In this document: positions 50,500 to 60,706 of the stretch, piece after piece
Layout of the letters: each line of letters starts with the position of its first letter
Position numbering within the stretch: position 1 is the first letter of the stretch
From: Roseibium sp. TrichSKD4
GTDB lineage: Bacteria > Pseudomonadota > Alphaproteobacteria > Rhizobiales > Stappiaceae
NCBI RefSeq assembly: GCF_000148725.1
Contig: NZ_GL476320.1
Coordinates: 124,001 to 188,000, forward strand
DNA length: 64,000 nt
Reading direction: 5' to 3'
Position numbers and translations under genes: made by a program
The notes under the pieces: model-generated
Seen by the model: the letters and a program-made list of their open reading frames with translations, nothing else
What the model was told of the DNA's origin: nothing
The model's database searches: none

Positions 50500-51687
50500 T
50501 TATCTGACGACAAGCAGCGCCGCGACAACAAGCGCGGCGGCTGCGCATAAGGTGGGGGCCTCAAAAGACCCGGTCAGGGTGTACAACTCGCCAGCAAACC
50601 AAGGCCCTGCCATCTGACCAAGGCCGAAACTGGCAGTCATAAGCGCCAAAATGCGTCTTGGGTCCGCTGTTCCCAGTTTGGCCAGATGGGCCCGCGCTTC
50701 CACTAATCCCAGCGCTGTGATGCCCATAAAGGTGCCGCCAAGCAGAGCTGCGCCAAACCTGAAAATCAGGGGCTCTTGCGATAGCACGGTGAGACTGACG
50801 CCGACTGCTTCTGTGAGGCAGGCGAGAGCAATGGCGCGCCGTGCGCCAGTTCGCTCGGAGATCTGGTTCCAGATGAAAATGGAAGGCGCTGCCGCTAGGC
50901 CAACGATCAGCCAGACATATGGCTCACTTGGCTGTAAGTCTGGCGTCGTTCGGGCAAGAACCGAAACAAAAGTTGCTGTGATCACATAACCAAAGCCGAA
51001 CAAGCCGTAGGCAAAGATCAGCCGGATAAGCGAGCCATCCAGTTGCAGCTTATCTGAAACGGGGCCTTGCTCCGGCGCGGGTACTTCCATAGTTGGTACA
51101 TTCGACTGAGCCGGAACCAAATTTGCGCTGATCAGCAGCAAGAGAAGGCTTGCACCACCGGCTGCAAACCAAAGGTCTGACGAGCTCGCATTTGCCAGTG
51201 CCAGCAGTGCGATCAAAAGGGCTGAAAAGGCAATCCCGCTGCCGACACCTGCAAAATGAACCGCTGATAACCCCGGCTTTCCCGAGGTGCGCAAGCGATC
51301 CAGAATGAGGCTGGAGGAAAATACCAGAACAAGGGCGCTTGCGACCCCACCTATAAACCGGAGTGCCAGAAAGGTCTCAAGACTTGTAACGGTTCCCATC
51401 AGTCCCGTTGTCGCCGCACTGGCAAAAAGAGCACCCAAAAACCAGCTTCTGGCGCTGCCCGGCAGACCACGCATAGCCCCGAAAAGCGCGCCAATAAGAT
51501 AGCCGAGAAAATTGGCGGAGGCGATCAATCCTGCATCATCTGCGCTGAGATTAAGCCCATCCACCATAAAGGGCAGGATGGGCGTATAGACAAACCGCCC
51601 AATACCCATGGCTGCAGCCAAAGACAGAAGGCCGCCGATGGCCAACAGGGTGGGGGACGTTAAACTGCGCAAGAAAGAACCAGCCAA
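50500..51687 (-). CDS. YbfB/YjiJ-family MFS transporter
   Basis: 395 aa with twelve hydrophobic segments. AAAMGIGRFVYTPILPFMVD in the first helix region is the YbfB/YjiJ signature, with NFLGYLIGALFGAMRG, LRFIGGVASALVLVFSSSLI and YGLFGFGYVITATFVSVLAR. Substrates are unknown for the family. It ends so close to the aminotransferase that their transcripts overlap in antisense. It reads as a single gene. Confidence 0.88.
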   Translation of the reverse strand: MAGSFLRSLTSPTLLAIGGLLSLAAAMGIGRFVYTPILPFMVDGLNLSADDAGLIASANFLGYLIGALFGAMRGLPGSARSWFLGALFASAATTGLMGTVTSLETFLALRFIGGVASALVLVFSSSLILDRLRTSGKPGLSAVHFAGVGSGIAFSALLIALLALANASSSDLWFAAGGASLLLLLISANLVPAQSNVPTMEVPAPEQGPVSDKLQLDGSLIRLIFAYGLFGFGYVITATFVSVLARTTPDLQPSEPYVWLIVGLAAAPSIFIWNQISERTGARRAIALACLTEAVGVSLTVLSQEPLIFRFGAALLGGTFMGITALGLVEARAHLAKLGTADPRRILALMTASFGLGQMAGPWFAGELYTLTGSFEAPTLCAAAALVVAALLVVR

Positions 51688-51767
51688 GTGATGGAATACG
51701 AACAGACGCTAGCCGCACTTCCAGCATCAAGGCAAGGACTAATCAAGCGGTCTTTTTTGGGGGCATC

Positions 51768-54004
51768 TCAGATCTTGTTGGCTTGGTAGTATTGTACGTC
51801 CCGCGCGGCAAATTGGGGTGGCTGGTGACTCAGGACGGCGTGGATCCTCTCGGAGAGGTCTTTCAATGAGAACGGCTTCAACAAGACATCCGTGCCATGC
51901 GGTGGTTTGACCTTGGAGAAGCCCGAAACATAGACAACACCCGGTGAAGTTTTGCAGGCGCGCCGTAAATCTTCTACTGGCTGAAAGGCATGCCCATCTG
52001 ACAGCACTGCGTCGCTGACGATCAGGTCCAACGGGTCTTCCGGATCAACTCTGTATTGGAGTTCCGCAATGCTCTCGGCGTTTGTTACGTTAAAGCCAAG
52101 ATCTGTCAGCATCTCGTTCAAGGTCTGAAGTAGCTCGGGATTGTCCTCGATCACGAGCGCTTTGCGGCCAGAATAGTTCGCATTTTGCCTTGGCGAGGCC
52201 GTTTCGTTTGTCGGGTGCTGGACTGGTTGGGCCATGGGAATTGCTAGCGGCAAGGTCAGGATCGCCTCTGCTCCCGGACCAGCATTCTGAAGCTGAACTT
52301 CGCCGTCCGACTTGTGTGCAAAGCCTCTGACCATTGCAAGCCCTAGACCCGCGCCACCTTCGCCGTGCCGGGTGGTGAAAAACGGCTCAAAAATGCGGTC
52401 GAGAATCTCCTCCGATATACCCGCCCCATAATCTCGGATGCGAAGTTCCACGCGGGCATCTTTCGCCAACGTTGCGGTCACATCAACATAGCCAGAGCTC
52501 AACATCGCCTTTGCTGCATTCTCCATCAAATTGCGCAAGGCACGGTGAAAAGTGACCACGTCGACCAACACATGTAGCCCTTCATCGATATCGATCTGGA
52601 AAATCAGGCCCTGTCCATGGGCGCTGATGATTTCTCTCGACACTTCCTGAACAGCTTTCAGGCAATTGACCTGTTTGGCGTTTTGAAGCTTGTGGTCCTT
52701 GGTGAAGGACAGAAGGTCATGAGTGACCTTGGCTGCGCGCATCGCTCCATTACGGGCATTGTTAAGTGCCTTTTCGCCAGCAGCCGACAGGTTTTCCCTG
52801 AACTCTAGAACATCGAGAGAACCCACAACAGTCGCCAGATAGTTGTTGAAGTCATGAGCAATAATTGCCGTCATGCGCACAATCGCATCGTGCCTCTCCC
52901 GTTCTGCGGCAGACACTTGAAGCGCGTGACTTTCCGAAAAGTCGTGGGCCACAAAACGATAGCCTTTGAAATGCTCATCTTCATCGAAATAGGGACGCCC
53001 ACGCAGCTTCCAAAATCGGTTCGGGGCGGGTTGTTTTAATTGAAGAACGACATCCTTGATCGGTTGTTGGATCTGAAGAGTGTTCTCCAGTTGGTAAGCC
53101 GCGCTGGTTCCTTTGACGAAGAGCTCGCCGAGAAGAGTTTCGTTTTCGATCAGCTCATGAGGCTCAGCGGCCATATGCATTCGATCGGGAATAGAGATCA
53201 GGTGACCGGACTTGTTGGTCTCAAGAGCCAGTCTTCTGCCGAATTCTCAAACTCGGCGAGCGCCAACGAAATATAGTCCCAGGAGCGCTGCAACTCGTCG
53301 CGCAAAAGCGCGCCGTCGACAAAGACCCTCCATTGGCGCCAGAAGAAGACCGAATAGAGGATGAAAATGCTGACAACAGTCCATTCGATAGTACCGATGA
53401 CGCCGCTGTTCTCGGACATCATCAGGTAGATCGCAGCCATGGTCGTTAGACCGGTTAGGCCCATAACCGGGAAAATGCTGCACCACCACGTAACAAAAAA
53501 CATCCAAACCAGAAAAGTAAAATAGAGGCAGATTTTCTGGATATCGCCATGATTGGCTTGGTCCGTCAGGACCGGCATTGTTCCGATTGCAAGCGAAATC
53601 CAGATCGTCATGACGAAGTATACGGCGTAAATATGCCGCCGCTTGTACTTGCGTCTTTTAGCCTCTGTTCCAAACAAAAATATCAGACCGGCTTGAACCA
53701 CAAACTCCAGCGCCGTGAAGATGAACCAGTAGATTTGCGGCAGGCCAATTGCCGGATAAACGGTAATAAAGGTACTGATAAGTCCAGGTATCGCCAACAG
53801 CTGCATATGCGTGTTGCCAGCGAAAAAACTTCGGAACTGCTCCTGCCGCACAAAGCGAGCAGTACTCTTCTTAAAAGCGTTGCCTTGAAGACCAAAGCCA
53901 AGTTTCAGGATATCGACTTCAGAGGGGCGGCTTGAATAGGATGGGCTGGAAGCGTCAAGAAAACTGGCAGTCCGTGAGCCTGAATGGGCTGATCGCGTTG
54001 ACAT
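51768..54004 (-). pseudogene. Hybrid sensor histidine kinase split by a frameshift
   Basis: Two adjacent frames on the minus strand together make one protein. The N-terminal piece (54004-53198) has five or six membrane segments (e.g. IYWFIFTALEFVVQAGLIFL) and ends ALAEFENSAEDWLL, the normal beginning of a PAS domain. The continuation is in the other frame: after W-L the expected E-T-N-K-S-G-H-L-I-S-I-P-D-R reads on into the C-terminal piece, so one base is missing near 53221-53228. The C-terminal piece has HisKA (AIIAHDFNNYLATVVGSLDV), HATPase (GEGGAGLGLAMVRG) and a receiver domain (ALVIEDNPELL, phospho-site in DLIVSDAVLSDG, Lys in LLKPFSL). The kinase and receiver parts keep their key residues. 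Sequencing error is the main alternative to true inactivation. Confidence 0.85.
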
Positions 54005-54232
54005 GCTATAGACGGTCCGGATTTCACCATAAGTCTCGATGCAAAGCAGGCGGCAAAATTGTAGAAGAACAAATTCAACGCGCGTTAATGTTGCAATTGC
54101 GAATGGAAGTATAGTTCAGTCGAGGTAGAGCGTGTAACCGTCTATAGGTTGTATATAGGGCAGAGCCTCTACGTCATTTAGGCTTGGTTTTGAACGAGTT
54201 CGGAAATATTGAGACAAGGTCTGGACACGAAT

Positions 54233-54925
54233 TCAGGAGCCGGCAGATGGACGCCACCCCGCGGCTAAGGCCTCTGCTTCTGAACAAAACCATCGCTCTC
54301 CCTTGGCTTCGTTGATCCGTGTCCTCGAGTATGAAGGAGCCCAAGGTGGATGATAGATCCGTCCACGGTTGGAAATGTTTCCTTTGATCGGACAACCTAC
54401 GGGCGCGCTTTGGTCTGCAACCTGCCACTTGGCCTTTCGGTAATCCCACGGGGCCTCTGCCCAACCTGACCACATTCCCACCCGAGATTGGCGCGCGATC
54501 TTCTCGTCCATCACATATTGATGGGAGTATTTGACGAAAGCGAAAGCGTGTCCGGACCGGACCATTTCCGCATTCATGTTCACATGACCGGCAAAACAGG
54601 TTGCGATCCGTCGCTGGTATCGGTCCGTCTCAGTGCCTTCGCAATGAACTGGCCCTTGTTGGGCAAGGCGTTCCAGCTGTTTCTTGGCAAGTGCCCCGCA
54701 CCGTGTGATTTGTCCCGTTTTGTCGAGGCAGCGTTGACCAAGCTCTGGTGCATCAATTCCATCTAACCGGATGCGTTCACCTGACAGAACGATCGTGTCG
54801 CCATCAACAATACGCAATCCCTCGTTTGCCTGTGCCGTACCGCTCATCTGCAAGAGGGCGAAGGACAGCATCAGGGAAAGGGCAAAAGTTCGGTGTCCCG
54901 ATGCGGTCAGGATTGATTGGAGCAT
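54233..54925 (-). CDS. Secreted thermonuclease-like (SNase) nuclease
   Basis: 230 aa. Signal peptide LSLMLSFALLQMSGTAQA cleaved before NEGLRIV. The SNase core has RIVDGDTIVLSGERIRLDGI, then DAPELGQRCLD, where the conserved Asp and Arg lie, GTETDRYQRRIATCFAGHVN and MVRSGHAFAFVKYSHQY. Metal-dependent cleavage of nucleic acid outside the cytosol, probably for phosphate or nucleotide supply. The C-terminal ~65 residues contain Trp/Cys-rich segments (CPIKGNISNRGRIYH, WFCSEAEA) resembling the excalibur-like ends of some of these nucleases. Start at 54925; a GTG upstream is in frame but poorer. Confidence 0.85.
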   Translation of the reverse strand: MLQSILTASGHRTFALSLMLSFALLQMSGTAQANEGLRIVDGDTIVLSGERIRLDGIDAPELGQRCLDKTGQITRCGALAKKQLERLAQQGPVHCEGTETDRYQRRIATCFAGHVNMNAEMVRSGHAFAFVKYSHQYVMDEKIARQSRVGMWSGWAEAPWDYRKAKWQVADQSAPVGCPIKGNISNRGRIYHPPWAPSYSRTRINEAKGERWFCSEAEALAAGWRPSAGS

Positions 54926-55149
54926 GTCACGCGCTCTGGCTGTGTCTGAAACGTGCGGCAACTCTGACACGGCGAAGGTTACCGGCAGGTTGATATCTCA
55001 AAGAGGCTTGGGGATAGAGACGCGCCCAAAAAGCGTATGTGACCGAAATGTGCGATCGAACCGAATGATATAATCCGGCAAAACGCGCCAATTGACGAAA
55101 GGTCAATAATACCGCTGTAAAAACGTGGCCCATCAAAAGGGGTTTTCAG

Positions 55150-56007
55150 GTGTTTTCAAAAATTTCGCGCGCGTACAGTCTGGTTGGTCCTTGTTGGCGG
55201 GTTCTGATGCTCGACAAGGAGCTATTGTTGTTTCCGATCATGAGCGCCATTGCTTTGGCAACGGTTCTCGGCGCGACCGTTTATCCGCTTTATGCCTCTG
55301 GCGCATTGGAAATGCTGGTCAACGACTTGCAAACAGAGCAGGGGGCAGAACAGCATTTGCTCTATCTAGCCGTTGGACTCGGGTTCTATTTTGTCTGTTA
55401 TTTTGTGATCATTTTCTTCAACGCAGCCCTGATTGGCTGTGCGTTGATCCGTTTTGGTGGGGGAGATCCGACGGTTGCTGACGGTTTCAGGCTGTCACTT
55501 CGGAACCTGCCTCAAATCACTTTATGGGCGCTGGTGATGGCAACGGTGGGCTTTCTGCTGCAGCTCCTTGAAAGTCGTTTCAGAGGACTTGCTCGCTTTC
55601 TGGTTGGTTTCATCGGAGCCGCTTGGTCTGTCGCTACCTTTTTCGCAGTCCCCATTCTTGTGGTTGACGGTGTTGGGCCGGTCGATGCGGTCAAACGCTC
55701 GGTTGCTGCCATCCGAAAGACTTGGGGCGAAGCTCTGGTGAGCCATGTCGGATTCGGCATCCTTGGCGGTTTGGCGACGCTCATCATGCTGCCGTTGTTC
55801 GCGGGTGCGGTTTGGATTGCGCCGACATCTTCTACAATGGCAATCGGATTGGCGTTCGTGGCGCTGGTCTGGATCCTCCTGGTCAATCTGGTTCTGACGA
55901 CCTTGAGTGCCATCATGCGCGCAGCGCTTTACATCTATGCGGTCGAAGGCGAGATCCCTGCTCACTTCGACAGTCAGCTCATGAAAGACGCTTTTGGCGC
56001 TACGTGA
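55150..56007 (+). CDS. DUF6159-type membrane protein
   Basis: 285 aa, GTG start. About six hydrophobic segments, beginning MFSKISRAYSLVGPCWRVLM, then ELLLFPIMSAIALATVLGAT, YFVCYFVIIFFNAALIGCAL and SVATFFAVPILVVDGVGPVD. The pattern of a short cytosolic N-terminus followed by paired helices matches membrane proteins annotated as DUF6159; function unknown. The promoter lies in the 225-base gap shared with the divergent nuclease gene. The superoxide dismutase gene starts 155 bases after its stop, likely a separate unit. Confidence 0.75.
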   Translation: MFSKISRAYSLVGPCWRVLMLDKELLLFPIMSAIALATVLGATVYPLYASGALEMLVNDLQTEQGAEQHLLYLAVGLGFYFVCYFVIIFFNAALIGCALIRFGGGDPTVADGFRLSLRNLPQITLWALVMATVGFLLQLLESRFRGLARFLVGFIGAAWSVATFFAVPILVVDGVGPVDAVKRSVAAIRKTWGEALVSHVGFGILGGLATLIMLPLFAGAVWIAPTSSTMAIGLAFVALVWILLVNLVLTTLSAIMRAALYIYAVEGEIPAHFDSQLMKDAFGAT

Positions 56008-56162
56008 TTGTCCGTAGGGACAAAAAACAAGAAAAAATTTCTTTATTTGGAAATCCGTCATTGCCGTTTGGCATTCAGGCTCCTAAATTGCCGGGCGAAG
56101 CGGGGAGCTATGGCAGATTTGGGCTGCGCTCTCCGTCCGCCTCAACCCAATGGAGTTTTGCC

Positions 56163-56762
56163 ATGTCTTTTGAATTGCCTGATCTTCCGTATGCCCATGA
56201 TGCGCTCGGCCCGTACATGTCTTCTGAAACTCTCGAGTTTCACCACGACAAGCACCACATGGCCTATGTGACCAAGGGTAATGAACTTCTCGCTGGCAGC
56301 GGTCTTGAAGGTAAGTCCCTCGAAGAGGTTGTGAAAGAAAGCTTTGGCAAGTACGCCCCACTGTTCAACAATGCCGGTCAGCATTTCAACCACATCCATT
56401 TCTGGAACTGGATGAAGCCAAATGGTGGCGGCACATCTCTTCCGGGCGCATTGGCTTCCAAAATCGACAGCGATCTGGGCGGCTTTGACAAGTTCCGTGC
56501 CGACTTCATCGCAGCTGGTGTTGGCCAGTTCGGTTCCGGTTGGGCCTGGCTTGTATTGAAAGACGGCAAGCTGGAAATCATGAAGACACCGAACGGTGAA
56601 AATCCGCTCGTTCACGGCGCAGCTCCGCTGCTCGGCGTCGATGTTTGGGAGCACTCCTACTACATCGACTATCGCAACGCGCGTCCGAAGTACCTCGAAG
56701 CCTTCGTCGATAATCTCGTCAACTGGGATTACGTTCTGGAGCTTTACGAAGCAGCTTCCTGA
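56163..56762 (+). CDS. sodB: Superoxide dismutase, iron type
   Basis: Dismutates superoxide to peroxide and oxygen in the cytosol. 199 aa. Metal ligands: His27 in ETLEFHHDKHH, His77 in GQHFNHIHFWNW, Asp160 and His164 in GVDVWEHSYYIDY. The active-site Gln73 before His77 is in the position typical of iron rather than manganese enzymes. The start at 56163 has GGAG 8 bases upstream; the frame is open far upstream but that part runs over the preceding gene. It stands alone, with its own terminator. Confidence 0.96.
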   Translation: MSFELPDLPYAHDALGPYMSSETLEFHHDKHHMAYVTKGNELLAGSGLEGKSLEEVVKESFGKYAPLFNNAGQHFNHIHFWNWMKPNGGGTSLPGALASKIDSDLGGFDKFRADFIAAGVGQFGSGWAWLVLKDGKLEIMKTPNGENPLVHGAAPLLGVDVWEHSYYIDYRNARPKYLEAFVDNLVNWDYVLELYEAAS

Positions 56763-56790
56763 ACGAAGCAAAGCGCTGAATGATTTGAGA

Positions 56791-56818
56791 AAACCCGGCC
56801 ATTGTGGCCGGGTTTTTT
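56791..56818 (+). terminator. Terminator of the superoxide dismutase gene
   Basis: Perfect 10-bp stem AAACCCGGCC (56791-56800) / GGCCGGGTTT (56806-56815) followed by Ts. Confidence 0.92.
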
Positions 56819-56936
56819 TGTGCGTGGCATTGATCACGTTCCCGTGTCTTGTCTCCGTAACACAGACATGTCTAAGTTTTTTCCCTTAGGTGAGATTTAA
56901 CAATTTGGACGCGATTTTTCTGGAGAGGAGAACCCT

Positions 56937-57398
56937 ATGCGCTTTTTGAAATATGGAATTGCCGTTGCTGCGCTCGCTGCTGCAAGTCTTTCCCTGAATG
57001 CGGCTGCCGCATCAGATGACCCGGTTGCGGACCGCAAAGCTGTCATGCAATCGGTTGGTGCCGCTGCCGGCCTTGGTGGCGGAATGCTGAAAGGGCAGAT
57101 CGAGTATACGCCAGCTGCGGGCAAGGCAGCCATTTCCACCATGAACGCAGCTGCGCACACGTTTGGGGGTCTGTTCCCGGATGGGTCTGACATGGCTGAC
57201 AATTCAACAGCAGCTCCAGCGATTTGGGATGACCGCGCCGGTTTTGATGCCGAGCTCGCCAAATTCGCTGCGGCAACAGGTGCAGCGGCCAAAGCTTCCG
57301 GCAAAGAGGGGCCTGCAGACCTCGATGCATTCAAGGCTGTATTTGGCCCGGTTTTGGGAACCTGCAAATCCTGTCATGAGGGCTTCCGGGTGAAGTAA
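56937..57398 (+). CDS. Cytochrome c'/c-556-family periplasmic cytochrome
   Basis: 153 aa. Signal peptide MRFLKYGIAVAALAAASLSL..., cleaved after AAA-SDD. The mature protein is helical with the heme site CKSCHEGFRVK at the very C-terminus (residues about 143-147), the class II cytochrome c position, and an N-terminal Arg in ADRKAVMQSVGAAAGLGGGM. It probably carries electrons or binds small gases in the periplasm. A diheme cytochrome gene follows by 87 bases, so the two are likely co-expressed and may be redox partners. Confidence 0.87.
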   Translation: MRFLKYGIAVAALAAASLSLNAAAASDDPVADRKAVMQSVGAAAGLGGGMLKGQIEYTPAAGKAAISTMNAAAHTFGGLFPDGSDMADNSTAAPAIWDDRAGFDAELAKFAAATGAAAKASGKEGPADLDAFKAVFGPVLGTCKSCHEGFRVK

Positions 57399-57485
57399 CC
57401 CGAGCGGGTATTTCAACCCATCGAATAGATATCGCGTCGCTTGAAAGGCCAAGCGGCGTGATTGCTGTTATTGCCGGAGGTTTTC

Positions 57486-58400
57486 ATGAAAAGAGTTTTG
57501 CTGGGCCTGGTTTCGTTGGCTGCTATCGCCGCTGTTGTAGCTTGGGTGTTGTCCGCCCCGCAAACCTTGTCTGAAACAGCTCTGGCAAATCTTCAGCCCG
57601 GTGACGCTGTTCGCGGTGAGCAGGTGTTTTGGGCGGGCGGTTGTGCATCTTGTCACGCGGCACCGGGTGCAAAAGGTGAAGACAAACTGCGCCTCGTCGG
57701 GGGTGTGAAGCTGGAAAGCCCATTCGGTGACTTTATAGCGCCTAACATTTCCATGAGCGCGCCGGATGGACTGGCGAATTGGTCGCTGGAGCAGTTTGCC
57801 AATGCCATGCTCAAGGGAACGTCCCCGGATGGACAAAACTATTTCCCGGCCTTTCCCTATACGTCCTACACGCGCATGGAGTTGCAGGATGTGGCCGACC
57901 TTTTTGCGTTCATGAAAACGCTTCCCGCTGTCGATGGTAAAGCACCGGATCATGAGGTTGGGTTTCCCTTCAATATCCGCCGGGCAGTTGGGCTCTGGAA
58001 GGTCCTGTTTCTAAAAGAGGGGCCAGTGATCGCTGAGCCACTGACCTCAGAAACAGATTTGGCCGTCTGGCAACGCGGGCGCTATTTGGTGGAAGGTGCT
58101 GGCCATTGCGGCGAATGCCACACGCCTCGTAATCCCGTCGGCGGCCTTGAGCTTGCATCTTGGCTTTCTGCGGCAAAAGCACCCGTCGGAAACGGCACCA
58201 TTCCGGATATCACGGCTTCTGAAAAGGGAATTGGCAGCTGGTCCGTTGAAGACATTGCCTACTATCTGGAAAGCGGCTTTACGCCAGACTACGATTCGGT
58301 CGGCGGTGAGATGGTGTCGGTGCAGGAAAACATGGCCAAATTACCCGCTTCAGACCGAGAAGCTATCGCGGTTTACCTGAAAAATATCCCGCATAAATAG
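57486..58400 (+). CDS. Diheme c-type cytochrome, membrane-anchored
   Basis: 304 aa. An N-terminal hydrophobic anchor or signal (RVLLGLVSLAAIAAVVAWVL) is followed by two cytochrome c domains with heme motifs CASCH (about residue 55) and CGECH (about residue 210). The axial Met may be that of APNISMSAP in the first domain and MVSVQENM in the second. Layout and size resemble the cytochrome subunits of membrane alcohol/sugar dehydrogenases, but no dehydrogenase gene is beside it. The ATG at 57486 has GGAGG. Downstream of the cytochrome c' gene, probably one operon. Confidence 0.87.
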   Translation: MKRVLLGLVSLAAIAAVVAWVLSAPQTLSETALANLQPGDAVRGEQVFWAGGCASCHAAPGAKGEDKLRLVGGVKLESPFGDFIAPNISMSAPDGLANWSLEQFANAMLKGTSPDGQNYFPAFPYTSYTRMELQDVADLFAFMKTLPAVDGKAPDHEVGFPFNIRRAVGLWKVLFLKEGPVIAEPLTSETDLAVWQRGRYLVEGAGHCGECHTPRNPVGGLELASWLSAAKAPVGNGTIPDITASEKGIGSWSVEDIAYYLESGFTPDYDSVGGEMVSVQENMAKLPASDREAIAVYLKNIPHK

Positions 58401-58571
58401 AGCGTCCAATTCCATTCAAAGCAGTGTTTCTGGCCAAATTTTGTGTCCGACACCGACTGGCAAGAATGCGTCAAAAGCGACTACCTAAGACAAAAGTAGG
58501 TCGCAATCGTGCAAATGCCTAACGCATGGTAAACTACTCTTAACCGTTATACGTACGGGGGAGGAGACGTA

Positions 58572-60266
58572 ATGAGCGATAGTCACCCAAACAGTCACCT
58601 TGTAGCGAAGAGTGGCCTCTTCGCCGGGTTACATCCGGGCATGGGCATTGCCGCAAAGGGGATGGTTGCGGCGTTTGTAATTTTCACGGTTTTGAATGTT
58701 GATTTTGCGGGTAAGGTCTACGGAGCCGTCCGCAGCTGGATCGAAAGCGGTCTGGGTTGGTATTACATCACGGCGATGACGGTTATGTTCTTCGTCTGTG
58801 TGTTTTTGATGTTCTCCAAGCATGGGTCACTTCGACTTGGAGATGATGACAGTCGACCGGAATTCAGCAATTTCTCTTGGTTTTCCATGCTGTTTTCCGC
58901 CGGTGTCGGCATCGGCATCCTGTTCTTTGGTGTCGCAGAACCGGTCTTCTACTTCGATAACTCTGGTGCATTTGGATATCCAAACAACCCTCATGCCGAC
59001 CTGAACGGCCACGGGGACATGAATATCCAACGTGCCGTCGACGCCATGCGGGTGACTTACTTCCACTGGGGTTTCCATGGTTGGTCGGTCTACGTGATGG
59101 TCGGCCTGTGTCTGGCCTATTTCGGGTTCCGTAAAAAGCTGCCGCTCACCATGCGGTCTGCCCTTTTCCCGCTGATCGGGAACAAGATTTACGGTCCATG
59201 GGGTCATGCTGTTGACCTGCTGGCTGTTTTCGGCACCGTTTTCGGTGTTGCGACATCGCTGGGTCTTGGTGTCAGCCAAATGGCAGAGGGGCTCAATGTT
59301 CTGTTTGGCATTGAACCTTCGATCTTCACCAAACTGATGCTTATCCTTGTCATCTCGGTGATCGCGACACTTTCCGCCGTTTCTGGTGTTGGCAATGGCA
59401 TCCGTATAATTTCCGAATGGAACATCTGGCTGTCTGTCGTGCTGCTGGCCGCCTTTGTCGCTATTGGCCCGTTCAAGTGGCTCATGAGCTTCTTCGTGAC
59501 CTCCATCGGCGACTATATCTGGAACGTTGTTCCGATGGGTTTCTGGACCGCGAATGAGGCAGGCAACGCTGCGTGGCAGGGTGGCTGGACCATCTTCTAC
59601 TGGGGCTGGTGGATTTCCTGGTCACCGTTTGTTGGTATGTTCATCGCCCGTATTTCGCGTGGTCGCACAATCCGTGAGTTCATGGTTGGCGTTATGTTCG
59701 TCCCAACGCTGATCGCGTTCTTCTGGCTCTGCATGTTTGGCGGCAACGCCATCTGGCAGGAACTGAATGCAGCCGGTGGACCAGGTGTTGCCGGCGGAGC
59801 AGGGGTCATCGAAACGGTACGGGCGTGGAATCTTCCGGCAGCCCTTTATGGCACCATTGACAACCTTGGCCGGACGTCCTGGCTGGGTGACATGAGCTGG
59901 ACCATCTGGCCACTGTCGGCGCTTGCCACATTCCTGTTGGCCTCGTGGTTCATAACATCGTCCGACTCCGGAACACTTGTGATCACCACCATGCTCTCCA
60001 TGGGTGATGACAACCCGCCAAAGATCTTCCGGATCGTCTGGGGCATGGGTGAAGGTCTTGTGGCTGCAGTTCTGCTGTTGGCCGGTGGACTTGGTGCGCT
60101 TCAAACCGCGTCGATTGCCGCGGCGTTCCCGATTTCCTTTGTTCTGCTGGCCATGTGCTGGGGACTGTTGAAATCGCTGAAGGAAGATCCGTCCGCATCC
60201 CCGGCCATCGCGCCGGATGCTGTGGCGCCGGATGGCACACACATTGCGCAGGACCTGCACGCCTGA
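58572..60266 (+). CDS. BCCT-family osmolyte transporter
   Basis: Inner-membrane Na- or proton-coupled carrier of 564 aa, for betaine, choline, carnitine or DMSP-like compounds. Twelve hydrophobic segments; the family signature WTIFYWGWWISWSPFVGMFI (about residues 336-355) with ARISRGRTIREF, and the glycine stretch SAGVGIGILFFGVAEPV. A typical marine osmoprotection gene; the exact ligand cannot be told. The start at 58572 has GGGGAGGAG. It appears monocistronic with its own promoter and terminator. Confidence 0.93.
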   Translation: MSDSHPNSHLVAKSGLFAGLHPGMGIAAKGMVAAFVIFTVLNVDFAGKVYGAVRSWIESGLGWYYITAMTVMFFVCVFLMFSKHGSLRLGDDDSRPEFSNFSWFSMLFSAGVGIGILFFGVAEPVFYFDNSGAFGYPNNPHADLNGHGDMNIQRAVDAMRVTYFHWGFHGWSVYVMVGLCLAYFGFRKKLPLTMRSALFPLIGNKIYGPWGHAVDLLAVFGTVFGVATSLGLGVSQMAEGLNVLFGIEPSIFTKLMLILVISVIATLSAVSGVGNGIRIISEWNIWLSVVLLAAFVAIGPFKWLMSFFVTSIGDYIWNVVPMGFWTANEAGNAAWQGGWTIFYWGWWISWSPFVGMFIARISRGRTIREFMVGVMFVPTLIAFFWLCMFGGNAIWQELNAAGGPGVAGGAGVIETVRAWNLPAALYGTIDNLGRTSWLGDMSWTIWPLSALATFLLASWFITSSDSGTLVITTMLSMGDDNPPKIFRIVWGMGEGLVAAVLLLAGGLGALQTASIAAAFPISFVLLAMCWGLLKSLKEDPSASPAIAPDAVAPDGTHIAQDLHA

Positions 60267-60291
60267 TTACGGGAATGTGCCTTCAAAAACG

Positions 60292-60320
60292 AAAATGCCC
60301 GCCAAATCGGCGGGCATTTT
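60292..60320 (+). terminator. Terminator of the BCCT gene
   Basis: Perfect 12-bp stem AAAATGCCCGCC (60292-60303) / GGCGGGCATTTT (60309-60320). Confidence 0.92.
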
Positions 60321-60352
60321 TATTGGGTTTTCAAAGCAATTGAGGTCTTTCC

Positions 60353-60706
60353 TCAGGCCCCGATTTCCTGACAGCGCGAGTAGATGGTGATCTGGATCAT
60401 TCCGCTGATATAGCCGAGGAATGTCTTGCACTCTGGCAGTGTTTTAAAGCAACCCACCCGGGTTACATTCCGGTTTTCGCCAAAAGCTGCATACTTGCCA
60501 CCGACAGTCCCTTTCCAGCCCGGACCATTGAAGGACCGGCAGTCGTAGCGGGTGTTATAGGTCTGCGGGATGCTTCTGAATGACGGTGTCGGGTTGGACA
60601 GGAAATCGTCGAAGTTTTGGTTTTGGCAGCCGACCAAAAAGACTGAAAAGGCGGCCACACAGCCAAGCTTGGCTGCGCGTTTTACGAATGGTGTCGCGCT
60701 TGGCAT
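60353..60706 (-). CDS. Lipoprotein of unknown function
   Basis: 117 aa. The signal peptide ends in lipobox LVGC (VAAFSVFLVGCQNQNFDDFL). The mature part is Tyr/Arg-rich with four further Cys (YDCRSF, VGCFKT, PECKTF, YSRCQEIG), which could form two disulfides, and the Gly-rich GPGWKGTVGGKYAAFG. I do not recognise a family. It stands 130 bases downstream of the peptide-binding-protein gene on the same strand, and its own promoter is likely within that gap. Confidence 0.7.
   Translation of the reverse strand: MPSATPFVKRAAKLGCVAAFSVFLVGCQNQNFDDFLSNPTPSFRSIPQTYNTRYDCRSFNGPGWKGTVGGKYAAFGENRNVTRVGCFKTLPECKTFLGYISGMIQITIYSRCQEIGA

Noticed and set aside
55722-56162. Apparent 146-residue N-terminal extension of superoxide dismutase
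   Set aside because: It reads across the end of the DUF6159 gene in another frame; the normal start at 56163 has a good ribosome site and the standard N-terminus.
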